Assembly (NCBI GenBank): GCA_963842955.1
Contig: CAWJIJ010000011.1
Location: 434,001-498,000 of the forward strand
Origin: JARFQW01 sp963842955
GTDB taxonomy: Bacteria; Pseudomonadota; Gammaproteobacteria; Steroidobacterales; XN24
Direction: 5' to 3'
Length of the DNA: 64,000 bases
Position 1 is the stretch's first letter, and every line of letters begins with the position of its first letter. The translations under genes were made by a program, and so were the position numbers. The notes beneath the pieces were generated by a model that worked only from the letters and a program-made list of their open reading frames with translations, was not told where the DNA came from and did no database searches. Positions 8,939 through 22,556 of the stretch are shown piece by piece.

Positions 8939-9146
8939 GACGACTCACCTGCTCCGGCCTTGGCCCGAGCCTCGTTAAGCACGGTCTTGATCCGCGCAAT
9001 GTCCTTTCTCACACGCCCGAACTGGTCCGGCCGCGCCATCTGCCCCGTGCCACGCTGCATGCGAAGGTTGAACTGCTCCCGACGGAGCTTCAGAAGTTCC
9101 TCACGCAGCTCGGCCTCACTCCGGGCCCTCAAATCACTGGCCTTCA

Positions 9147-9147
<1 letters not shown>
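8935..9147 (-). CDS. rpmC: Ribosomal protein L29
   Basis: A 70-residue helical large-subunit protein at the exit tunnel, beginning MKASDLRARSEAELREEL with the L29 signature FNLRMQRGTGQM. The ATG at 9147 shares one base with the rplP stop codon (TGATG). A GTG one codon upstream is also possible, but ATG gives the family start. Confidence 0.97.
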
Positions 9148-9560
<413 letters not shown>

Positions 9561-9571
9561 TTCGGAATCTC

Positions 9572-10264
9572 CTAGTTGGCCTTGGCCGCCGCGGCCTCGG
9601 TGCCAGCCGCAGCTCCGCCGCCTACGCGCTCCAGCACCTCGCCCTTGAAAATCCAGACCTTGACGCCGATGACGCCATAGGTTGTCCGCGCCTCGGCAAA
9701 GCCGTAGTCGATGTCGGCCCGCAGGGTATGCAGGGGCACCCGGCCCTCTCGATACCATTCGGAACGAGCAATCTCCGCTCCGTTGAGGCGGCCGCCAACC
9801 TTGACCTTCACACCGAGCGCTCCGAGCCTCATCGTGTTCGTCACCGCTCGCTTCATTGCCCGGCGGAACATCACGCGACGCTCAAGCTGCTGCGCTATAC
9901 CCTCGGCAACCAGCTGCGCATCGAGCTCCGGCTTGCGGATCTCGGCAATATTGATCCGGACGTCCGGCAAGGGCATATCGAGCATGCGGGCCACCTGGAT
10001 CCGAAGGCGCTCGATGTCCTCACCCTTCTTCCCGATCACGATCCCCGGCCGCGCCGTGTGGATGGTGATCTGGGCCTTGCGGGCCGGCCGCTCGATGTGG
10101 ATCCGGCTAACGGAAGCCTGCGCAAGCTTCTTGTTCAGAAACTCCCGCACTTCATGGTCCGTTCTGACGTGCTCGGCGAAATCCCGGGTGTCTGCATACC
10201 AGCGGGACGACCAGTCCTTGCTGATACCCAGACGGATACCGATGGGATGTACTTTCTGACCCAT
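9572..10264 (-). CDS. rpsC: Ribosomal protein S3
   Basis: A 230-residue small-subunit protein of the mRNA entry channel. The KH domain contains GIVIGKKGEDIERLRIQVA and the C-terminal domain contains GARIARSEWYREG-like sequence (seen as GAEIARSEWYREGRVPLHTL). It begins MGQKVHPIGIRLGISKDWSS. It lies between rplV and rplP in the S10 block. Confidence 0.99.
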   Translation of the reverse strand: MGQKVHPIGIRLGISKDWSSRWYADTRDFAEHVRTDHEVREFLNKKLAQASVSRIHIERPARKAQITIHTARPGIVIGKKGEDIERLRIQVARMLDMPLPDVRINIAEIRKPELDAQLVAEGIAQQLERRVMFRRAMKRAVTNTMRLGALGVKVKVGGRLNGAEIARSEWYREGRVPLHTLRADIDYGFAEARTTYGVIGVKVWIFKGEVLERVGGGAAAGTEAAAAKAN

Positions 10265-10282
10265 ACCAGCCTCTCTCTCGCC

Positions 10283-10615
10283 TTAATCGTCTGCTACGTG
10301 AACGGTGATGTGGCTGTTCCGCTTGATAATGCGGTTTCCGCGCCCCTTGGCCCGGGCTTTCCAGCGCTTGAAGCTGGGAGCCTCGTCGACCATCACCACC
10401 TTGACTTTCAACTCATCAATATCGGCACCGTGGTTGTGTTCCGCGTTGGCAATAGCCGACTCCAGAACCTTGCGCACGATGTGGGCGCCCTTTTTGGGCA
10501 TGAAGCTCAACACCTGGAGAGCTTCGCCTACCGGCTTGCCCCGGACGATGTCCGCAATCAGCCGCCCCTTCTGCGGGGAGAGCCGCGCATAACGAAGCTT
10601 TGCTGCAACCTGCAT
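10283..10615 (-). CDS. rplV: Ribosomal protein L22
   Basis: A 110-residue large-subunit protein whose beta-hairpin lines the exit tunnel. Signatures are LRYARLSPQKGRLIADIVRG and the C-terminal RAKGRGNRIIKRNSHITVHV. It lies between rpsS and rpsC. Confidence 0.99.
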   Translation of the reverse strand: MQVAAKLRYARLSPQKGRLIADIVRGKPVGEALQVLSFMPKKGAHIVRKVLESAIANAEHNHGADIDELKVKVVMVDEAPSFKRWKARAKGRGNRIIKRNSHITVHVADD

Positions 10616-10626
10616 CGATCTTCTCC

Positions 10627-10899
10627 CTACCTGGCCTTCCGGTCGCCGGAATGCCCTCTGAAGGTCCGCGTCAGCGCGAACTCGCCGAGCTTGTGCCCGA
10701 CCATGTTCTCCGACACCAGCACGGGCACATGCTGCCGACCGTTATGGACGGCAATCGTCAGACCCACCATGTCAGGCGTCACCATCGAGCGCCGGGACCA
10801 GGTCTTGATCGGGCGCCGGTCATTCTTGGCGGCGGCCTCGGTCACCTTCTTGGCGAGGCTGGCGTCGATGAACGGCCCTTTTTTAATGGAACGTGGCAC
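10627..10899 (-). CDS. rpsS: Ribosomal protein S19 (GTG start)
   Basis: A 90-residue small-subunit head protein with the canonical N-terminus PRSIKKGPFIDASLAKKV and the signature NGRQHVPVLVSENMVGHKLG. The start codon is GTG at 10899, preceded by a good AGGGGG ribosome-binding site, and the next codons match the family start exactly. Confidence 0.98.
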   Translation of the reverse strand: MPRSIKKGPFIDASLAKKVTEAAAKNDRRPIKTWSRRSMVTPDMVGLTIAVHNGRQHVPVLVSENMVGHKLGEFALTRTFRGHSGDRKAR

Positions 10900-10916
10900 T
10901 GTCGTTACCCCCTGTC

Positions 10917-11744
10917 CTACTTGCGCTTGCGACGACGAACGATCATGTCGTCAGTACGCTTGTTCTTGCGGGTCTTGTAACCCTTGGTGGGAACGCCCCA
11001 GGGCGTTACCGGGTGACGGCCACCGGAGGTACGCCCTTCGCCGCCACCGTGCGGATGGTCAACCGGGTTCATGGCGACGCCGCGAACCGTGGGACGCTTG
11101 CCGCGCCAGCGGGTCGCGCCGGCCTTACCCAACTTCTCCAGGTTGTGGCCGTCGTTGCCGACCTCCCCCACAGTCGCCCGGCAGCCCACCCGGATCTTCC
11201 GCATCTCGCCGGAGCGAAGCCGCAGCGTGGCGTACTGCCCCTCGCGGGCAACCAGCTGGGCGCTCGCGCCGGCGCTGCGGGCCATCTGGCCACCCTTGCC
11301 CGGCTTCATTTCCACGCAGTGCACCAGCGTACCCAGGGGAATGCTGCGCAAGGGCAGGCAATTACCGGGCTTGATCGGCGCTTCCGCTCCGGACATGACG
11401 GGATCGCCCACCTTCAGCCCTTTCGGCGCCAGGATGTACCGGCGCTCGCCGTCGCTGTACAGCAGCAGCGCGAGGTGCGCGCTGCGGTTCGGATCGTATT
11501 CCAGGCGCTCCACACGAGACGGCACGCCGTCCTTGTTGCGCCGGAAATCGACCACGCGATACCGCTGCTTGTGACCGCCGCCCCGATGCCGGGTGGTGAT
11601 GCGGCCGTTGTTGTTGCGGCCGCCGCTCTTGCTCTTTTTCGCAAGCAACGGCTCGTGGGGCTGCCCCTTGTGCAGCTCCGGTGTCCGGAACTTGACGACA
11701 AAGCGGCGTCCGGCGGAAGTCGGTTTTGCTTTCTGCAGTGCCAT
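10917..11744 (-). CDS. rplB: Ribosomal protein L2
   Basis: A 275-residue large-subunit protein needed for subunit joining and peptidyl-transferase assembly. The conserved PHGGGEGRTSGGRHPVTPWG segment near the C-terminus contains the key histidine of the family. It is complete and lies between rplW and rpsS. Confidence 0.99.
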   Translation of the reverse strand: MALQKAKPTSAGRRFVVKFRTPELHKGQPHEPLLAKKSKSGGRNNNGRITTRHRGGGHKQRYRVVDFRRNKDGVPSRVERLEYDPNRSAHLALLLYSDGERRYILAPKGLKVGDPVMSGAEAPIKPGNCLPLRSIPLGTLVHCVEMKPGKGGQMARSAGASAQLVAREGQYATLRLRSGEMRKIRVGCRATVGEVGNDGHNLEKLGKAGATRWRGKRPTVRGVAMNPVDHPHGGGEGRTSGGRHPVTPWGVPTKGYKTRKNKRTDDMIVRRRKRK

Positions 11745-11770
11745 GACTCGTCCTATCTACTGGTTACGCA

Positions 11771-12067
11771 CTACTCGGCGCCCAGAAAATCGATGTCCTG
11801 CCCTTCGGCGAGACGCACATACGCTTTCTTCCAGTCGGAACGGCGGCCGCGCATGGCGCCGAAGCGCTTGGCCTTGCCCTTCACGTTGACCACCTGGACA
11901 TCCACGACCTTGACCTCAAAGAGATGCTCGACGGCCTCGCGCACCTCGCCCTTCGTGGCGTCCCGGCGGACCTTGAAGACCACCTGGTTCGCCTTCTCGG
12001 CGGCCTGGGTTGCCTTCTCCGACACGTGCGGCTCAAGCAGCACGTTCATCAATCGTTCGCGGCTCAT
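11771..12067 (-). CDS. rplW: Ribosomal protein L23
   Basis: A 98-residue exit-tunnel protein that docks trigger factor and SRP. It shows LLEPHVSEKATQAAEKANQ and the VKVVDVQVVNVKGKAKRFG segment. Its ATG overlaps the rplD stop codon (ATGA). Confidence 0.99.
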   Translation of the reverse strand: MSRERLMNVLLEPHVSEKATQAAEKANQVVFKVRRDATKGEVREAVEHLFEVKVVDVQVVNVKGKAKRFGAMRGRRSDWKKAYVRLAEGQDIDFLGAE

Positions 12068-12672
12068 CCAAGCACCTCCTCGACCCGCCGAAGCGCGGCC
12101 ACGGTCATGACGACCCGGTCGTGACGGAGCAGGCTCACGGGGTCGAGCGCCGAAACCTCGAGCACCTCGACCCGCGGAAGATTGCGTGCCGCGAGATGCA
12201 GGGCCTCGTCGAAGGCCTCGACCACAAACAGGCCACCATCGACACCGAGCGCCTTCATCCGCTCGACCATGAGCTTGGTCCGTGGCGCTTCAACCTCGAG
12301 GGAATCCACGACCACCAGGCGCTCCTGGCGGACCAGCTCAGACAGCAGCGCGCGCATGGCGCCGCGGTACATCTTCCGGTTGACCTTCTGCTCGTAGTTG
12401 CGCGGGCGCGCGGCGAACGTCCTGCCGCCACCTACCCAGATGGGACTGCGGCTGGTGCCGGCACGGGCTCGGCCCGTACCCTTCTGGCGCCAGGGTTTTG
12501 CCCCGCCGCCGCGCACATCGGAGCGCGTCTTCTGCGCCTTCGTCCCGGCACGACCTCCCGCCATGTAGGCGGTGACGACCTGGTGGACGAGGGCCTCATT
12601 GAAATCCATGCCGAAGGTCGCCTCCGACACCTGGAGGTCCTTGCCCCCGTGGAGCTGTAGTTTCATGGCCAT
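12064..12672 (-). CDS. rplD: Ribosomal protein L4
   Basis: A 202-residue large-subunit protein. The extended loop KPWRQKGTGRARAGTSRSPI that lines the tunnel is intact. In E. coli L4 represses the S10 operon through a leader RNA before rpsJ. Here the only long leader in the block lies after rpsJ, upstream of rplC. An ATG two codons downstream of the chosen start is an alternative. Confidence 0.98.
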   Translation of the reverse strand: MAMKLQLHGGKDLQVSEATFGMDFNEALVHQVVTAYMAGGRAGTKAQKTRSDVRGGGAKPWRQKGTGRARAGTSRSPIWVGGGRTFAARPRNYEQKVNRKMYRGAMRALLSELVRQERLVVVDSLEVEAPRTKLMVERMKALGVDGGLFVVEAFDEALHLAARNLPRVEVLEVSALDPVSLLRHDRVVMTVAALRRVEEVLG

Positions 12673-12675
12673 CGC

Positions 12676-13320
12676 TTATCCTCGCGCCTTGACCGCTGGA
12701 CGGACGATGACATCGCTGCCCCGCGCGCCGGGAACGGCGCCCCGAATCAGCAGCAGATTGCGCTCGGCGTCCACCTTGACGACCCGCAGGTTCTGCACCG
12801 TTTTCCTGACGTTGCCCAGCTGGCCGGACATCTTCTTGCCTTTGAACACGCGTCCCGGGGTCTGGTTCTGACCAATCGAACCCGGCGCGCGATGAGAAAG
12901 CGAGTTGCCGTGCGTGGCGTCCTGCATACGGAAGTTGTGGCGTTTCACGGTGCCCGCGAAACCCTTACCGATGCTCGTACCGGTTACGTCGACGAGCTGG
13001 CCTTCGGCGAACACGTCCACCTTGAGCTCTCCGCCCGCCTCGAGGTCGACCCCCTCCTCACCGGAGAGGCGGAACTCCCACAAGCCCCGGCCCGGAGTGA
13101 CTCCGGCCTTGGCAAAGTGACCCGCCTCGGGCTTGAGGACACGCGATGCCTTCCGCTCGCCGGCAGTGACCTGCACGGCGCGATAGCCATCCGTATTTTC
13201 AGTCTTGATCTGCGTGATGCGGTTGGGCGCAGCCTCAACCACGGTCACCGGGATCGATTCACCGGCATCCGTAAACACGCGAGTCATACCGCACTTGCGG
13301 CCAACTAGACCGATCGCCAT
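12676..13320 (-). CDS. rplC: Ribosomal protein L3
   Basis: A 214-residue large-subunit protein close to the peptidyl-transferase centre. It begins MAIGLVGRKCGMTRVFTDAG and contains the HGNSLSHRAPGSIGQNQTPG loop, whose Gln is methylated by PrmB in E. coli. It is the first gene after the 184-nt leader that carries a promoter and a strong hairpin. Confidence 0.98.
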   Translation of the reverse strand: MAIGLVGRKCGMTRVFTDAGESIPVTVVEAAPNRITQIKTENTDGYRAVQVTAGERKASRVLKPEAGHFAKAGVTPGRGLWEFRLSGEEGVDLEAGGELKVDVFAEGQLVDVTGTSIGKGFAGTVKRHNFRMQDATHGNSLSHRAPGSIGQNQTPGRVFKGKKMSGQLGNVRKTVQNLRVVKVDAERNLLLIRGAVPGARGSDVIVRPAVKARG

Positions 13321-13438
13321 GTTGTCTATTCCTCTAATCACCACGCCAACTGCGATTGGTCAGCGCTGTTCGGATCGCCTTTGTGGCCCCGGGGGACCGG
13401 CGGACAGGAATACCGGTTTCCGGGATCCCTTGAAATCA

Positions 13439-13472
13439 GCGGCCCGGCGCGAATCTATTCGCACCGGGCCGC
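13439..13472 (-). other. Leader hairpin upstream of rplC
   Basis: Read on the minus strand, a 16-bp stem (GCGGCCCGGTGCGAAT pairing with ATTCGCGCCGGGCCGC, one G-U pair) closes a very short loop. The pairing is better on the minus strand than on the plus strand, where the G-U becomes a C-A mismatch, so the structure fits the rplC leader RNA. It begins only a few bases after the predicted transcription start and is not followed by a U-tract, so it is not a standard terminator. Confidence 0.6.
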
Positions 13473-13484
13473 AAAGAGCCGCGT

Positions 13485-13513
13485 ATTATACGAGGACTAC
13501 TTTGCTAGTTCAA
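13485..13513 (-). promoter_or_regulatory. Sigma-70 promoter across the rpsJ stop codon
   Basis: On the minus strand, -35 TTGAAC (13513-13508) and -10 TATAAT (13490-13485) are 17 bp apart. The -35 hexamer is made of the last two codons of rpsJ plus adjoining bases. The predicted start is near 13478 and would drive rplC and the rest of the S10/spc block. Confidence 0.65.
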
Positions 13514-13816
13514 CTTGATTTGAACATCCACGCCTGCGGGCAGTTCAAGCTTCATCAGCGCGTCCACGGTCTTGTCCGTCGGGTCGACGATGTCCATCAG
13601 GCGCTTGTGGGTCCGCAGCTCGTACTGATCCCGCGCGTCCTTGTTCACGTGCGGTGAGATCAGGACGGTAAACCGCTCCATTTTGGTCGGCAGCGGCACC
13701 GGACCCTTCACCTGGGCACCCGTCCGGCGGGCCGTCTCAACGATCTCCCTGGCCGAGTTGTCGATAAGCCGGTGATCGAAGGACTTCAGCCGGATACGGA
13801 TATTCTGATTCGCCAT
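13505..13816 (-). CDS. rpsJ: Ribosomal protein S10 (NusE)
   Basis: A 103-residue small-subunit head protein that also acts in antitermination with NusB. It begins MANQNIRIRLKSFDHRLIDN and has the loop GPVPLPTKMERFTVL. It is 53 nt after tuf with no promoter in the gap, so it is probably transcribed with the str operon. Its 3' end carries a promoter for the downstream genes. Confidence 0.99.
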   Translation of the reverse strand: MANQNIRIRLKSFDHRLIDNSAREIVETARRTGAQVKGPVPLPTKMERFTVLISPHVNKDARDQYELRTHKRLMDIVDPTDKTVDALMKLELPAGVDVQIKLN

Positions 13817-13869
13817 CTTTCGCTCCCGACGACAGTGCTCCCTGGCCTGCCGCCCGAAAAATTCCCTGT

Positions 13870-15060
13870 TTACTCGATAATCTTGGCGACGACGCCGGCG
13901 CCGACGGTGCGACCGCCCTCGCGAATGGCGAAGCGCAGGCCTTCTTCCATCGCGATCGGCGCTATCAGCTCCACCTTCATCTGAACGTTGTCCCCGGGCA
14001 TCACCATCTCGACACCCTCGGGCAGCTCCACGTTCCCCGTCACGTCCGTCGTCCGGAAATAAAACTGCGGACGATAGCCCTTGAAGAACGGCGTATGACG
14101 GCCGCCCTCTTCCTTGGTCAGAACGTAAACCTCCGCCTCGAACTTCGTGTGCGGCGTGATCGAACCCGGCTTCGCCAGTACCTGGCCGCGCTCCACCTCG
14201 TCTCGCTTCGTGCCGCGAAGCAGCACACCCACGTTGTCCCCCGCCTGACCTTCGTCAAGCAGCTTCCGGAACATCTCAACGCCCGTGCAGATCGTCTTCG
14301 TCGTGTCCTTGATGCCGACGATCTCAACCTCGTCGCCCACCCGGACAATCCCGCGCTCGATACGACCCGTCACCACCGTGCCGCGACCCGAAATCGAGAA
14401 CACATCCTCGATCGGCATCAAAAACGCACCGTCCACCGCACGCTCAGGCTCAGGAATGTAATCATCCATCGCCGCAATCAGCTTCTCGATCGACGGCACA
14501 CCAATCTCCGACGCGTCCCCTTCAAACGCCTTCAGCGCAGAACCCGTCACAATCGGCGTGTCATCCCCAGGAAACTCGTACGTCGACAGCAGATCGCGGA
14601 CTTCCATCTCCACCAGCTCCAGGAGCTCCTCGTCGTCCACCATGTCCGCCTTGTTCAGGTACACCACGATGTACGGAACACCCACCTGCCGCGCAAGCAA
14701 TATGTGCTCCCGCGTCTGCGGCATCGGACCATCGGCCGCCGATACCACCAGGATCGCTCCGTCCATCTGCGCCGCACCCGTGATCATGTTCTTCACGTAG
14801 TCCGCGTGACCCGGGCAGTCCACATGCGCGTAATGACGATCGTCCGACTCATACTCCACGTGCGCCGTCGCAATCGTGATCCCACGAGCCTTCTCTTCCG
14901 GCGCATTGTCAATCTGATCGTACGCGCGAACTTCGCCGCCGTGCTTCTCAGACATCACCTTCGTCAGCGCCGCCGTCAGCGTCGTCTTGCCATGGTCAAC
15001 ATGACCAATCGTCCCCACGTTTACGTGAGGCTTCGTACGCTCGAACTTCTCCTTGGACAC
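13870..15060 (-). CDS. tuf: Elongation factor Tu, str-operon copy (GTG start)
   Basis: A 396-residue GTPase that delivers aminoacyl-tRNA to the ribosome. The P-loop GHVDHGKTT, the DCPGHADY switch and NKADM guanine-specificity motif are intact, followed by two beta-barrel domains. The protein is identical to that from 30508-31698, and the DNA of both copies also appears identical except at the start codon, which is GTG here and ATG there. It lies 38 nt after fusA. Confidence 0.99.
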   Translation of the reverse strand: MSKEKFERTKPHVNVGTIGHVDHGKTTLTAALTKVMSEKHGGEVRAYDQIDNAPEEKARGITIATAHVEYESDDRHYAHVDCPGHADYVKNMITGAAQMDGAILVVSAADGPMPQTREHILLARQVGVPYIVVYLNKADMVDDEELLELVEMEVRDLLSTYEFPGDDTPIVTGSALKAFEGDASEIGVPSIEKLIAAMDDYIPEPERAVDGAFLMPIEDVFSISGRGTVVTGRIERGIVRVGDEVEIVGIKDTTKTICTGVEMFRKLLDEGQAGDNVGVLLRGTKRDEVERGQVLAKPGSITPHTKFEAEVYVLTKEEGGRHTPFFKGYRPQFYFRTTDVTGNVELPEGVEMVMPGDNVQMKVELIAPIAMEEGLRFAIREGGRTVGAGVVAKIIE

Positions 15061-15098
15061 CGTATCTACCTCTGTCTGTTAAGCATTAAAACGCCGTA

Positions 15099-17192
<2,094 letters not shown>

Positions 17193-17222
17193 GGTCTTAA
17201 CCTCGCTCTGGGCGGTCTGCCG

Positions 17223-17702
17223 CTACCAACGGTAGTGGGAGAAGGCCTTGTTGGCCTCAGCCATGCGGTGGGTGTCCTCGCGCTTCTTCACCGCGGAGCC
17301 GCGATTCTCGGAAGCCTCCATCACCTCGTTCGCGAGGCGCTGGACCATGGACTTCTCCCCCCGCTTGCGGGCGGCATCGATCATCCAGCGCATGGCCAGG
17401 GTCTGCCGCCGCTGCGGCCGGACCTCGACGGGCACCTGGTAGGTCGCGCCACCGACACGCCGGGACTTCACCTCGACGGCCGGCTTCACGTTTTCGAGCG
17501 CCTGCTCGAGGACCTCGACGGCCTTGTCAGCCGGGATCTTGCGGCGATCAGCAATCTGGTCGATAGCGCCGTAGACGACGCTCTCCGCCACCGCCTTCTT
17601 GCCGCTCACCATGATCATGTTCATGAACTTGGCCAGCAGGTCGCTGTTGAAGCGCGGATCCGGAAGGATGTTGCGCTTGGGGGCTCGGGCTCGTCTGGAC
17701 AT
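17223..17702 (-). CDS. rpsG: Ribosomal protein S7
   Basis: A 159-residue primary 16S rRNA binding protein of the small-subunit head. It begins MSRRARAPKRNILPDPRFNS and contains GGATYQVPVEVRPQRRQTLA. It lies between rpsL (38 nt upstream) and fusA (30 nt downstream). Confidence 0.99.
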   Translation of the reverse strand: MSRRARAPKRNILPDPRFNSDLLAKFMNMIMVSGKKAVAESVVYGAIDQIADRRKIPADKAVEVLEQALENVKPAVEVKSRRVGGATYQVPVEVRPQRRQTLAMRWMIDAARKRGEKSMVQRLANEVMEASENRGSAVKKREDTHRMAEANKAFSHYRW

Positions 17703-17740
17703 CGTGCTTTATCCGGATAACGGTGAAAAGTTAGGGAAAA

Positions 17741-18115
17741 TCAGGACTTGGGCCGCTTGGCGCCGTACTTGGACCGGCCCTGGCGACGATCGCCGACGCC
17801 GGCGCAGTCGAGGGTGCCGCGGACCGTGTGATAACGGACGCCCGGCAGATCCTTGACTCGACCGCCGCGAATCAGGACCACCGAGTGCTCCTGGAGGTTA
17901 TGGCCTTCGCCACCGATATAGCTGGAAACCTCATATCCGTTGGTCAGGCGGACACGCGCCACCTTTCGAAGCGCGGAATTCGGCTTCTTCGGCGTGGTCG
18001 TGTACACGCGGGTGCAGACTCCGCGCCTCTGCGGGCAGGCCTGCAGGGCCGGAACGTTGGTTTTTTCCTGCTTGGTCTTGCGGGGTTTCCGGACCAGCTG
18101 GTTGATCGTTGCCAT
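17741..18115 (-). CDS. rpsL: Ribosomal protein S12
   Basis: A 124-residue decoding-centre protein. The start MATINQLVRKPRKTKQEKTN at 18115 is canonical. The segments TTTPKKPNSALRKVARVRL and GGRVKDLPGVRYH keep the lysines that are usually changed in streptomycin-resistant mutants, so the sequence is of the ordinary sensitive type. It is the first gene of the str operon. Confidence 0.98.
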   Translation of the reverse strand: MATINQLVRKPRKTKQEKTNVPALQACPQRRGVCTRVYTTTPKKPNSALRKVARVRLTNGYEVSSYIGGEGHNLQEHSVVLIRGGRVKDLPGVRYHTVRGTLDCAGVGDRRQGRSKYGAKRPKS

Positions 18116-18150
18116 GTATCGTCTCGGTTTTCGATCGTCTAAGAAGAACC

Positions 18151-18171
18151 GGGCCGCCCCAGGGGCGGCCC
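18151..18171 (-). other. GC-rich hairpin in the rpsL leader
   Basis: GGGCCGCCCC and GGGGCGGCCC form a near-perfect inverted repeat around one base. It lies between the terminator-like element and rpsL. On the minus strand it is followed by TTCTTCTTAG, only weakly U-rich. It could be a second terminator, a stability hairpin or part of a leader switch. Confidence 0.4.
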
Positions 18172-18174
18172 CGT

Positions 18175-18212
18175 AAAAACAAAAGCACAGGCCGCGTGTC
18201 GAACGGCCTGTG
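18175..18212 (-). terminator. Intrinsic terminator between rpoC and rpsL
   Basis: On the minus strand a 9-bp stem (CACAGGCCG/CGGCCTGTG, 9-nt loop) is followed by CTTTTGTTTTT. This is a textbook intrinsic terminator for rpoBC transcripts. It also lies just downstream of the predicted str promoter, so it could attenuate rpsL transcription. Confidence 0.75.
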
Positions 18213-18224
18213 GGTAGCCCACGA

Positions 18225-18253
18225 ATTCTAGGAACGTGGCCCGCCCCTGTCAA
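18225..18253 (-). promoter_or_regulatory. Sigma-70 promoter for the str operon
   Basis: On the minus strand, -35 TTGACA (18253-18248) and -10 TAGAAT (18230-18225) are exactly 17 bp apart. The -35 hexamer sits in the 9-nt loop of an 11-bp inverted repeat (18237-18267). The start is predicted near 18218, upstream of rpsL. Confidence 0.7.
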
Positions 18254-18267
18254 CCCGGGGCGGGCCA
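18237..18267 (-). other. Inverted repeat after rpoC enclosing the -35 box
   Basis: TGGCCCGCCCC and GGGGCGGGCCA pair perfectly (11 bp) around a 9-nt loop that contains the TTGACA of the str promoter. It lies 9 nt after the rpoC stop codon. It has no U-tract, so it may stabilise the rpoC 3' end rather than terminate. Confidence 0.5.
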
Positions 18268-18275
18268 CTCGTCTC

Positions 18276-22496
<4,221 letters not shown>

Positions 22497-22556
22497 CGTC
22501 TCACCTGCAGCTTCAAACGTTGCGCGAACGGATACAACAGCCGGCCCTCTGGCCGA

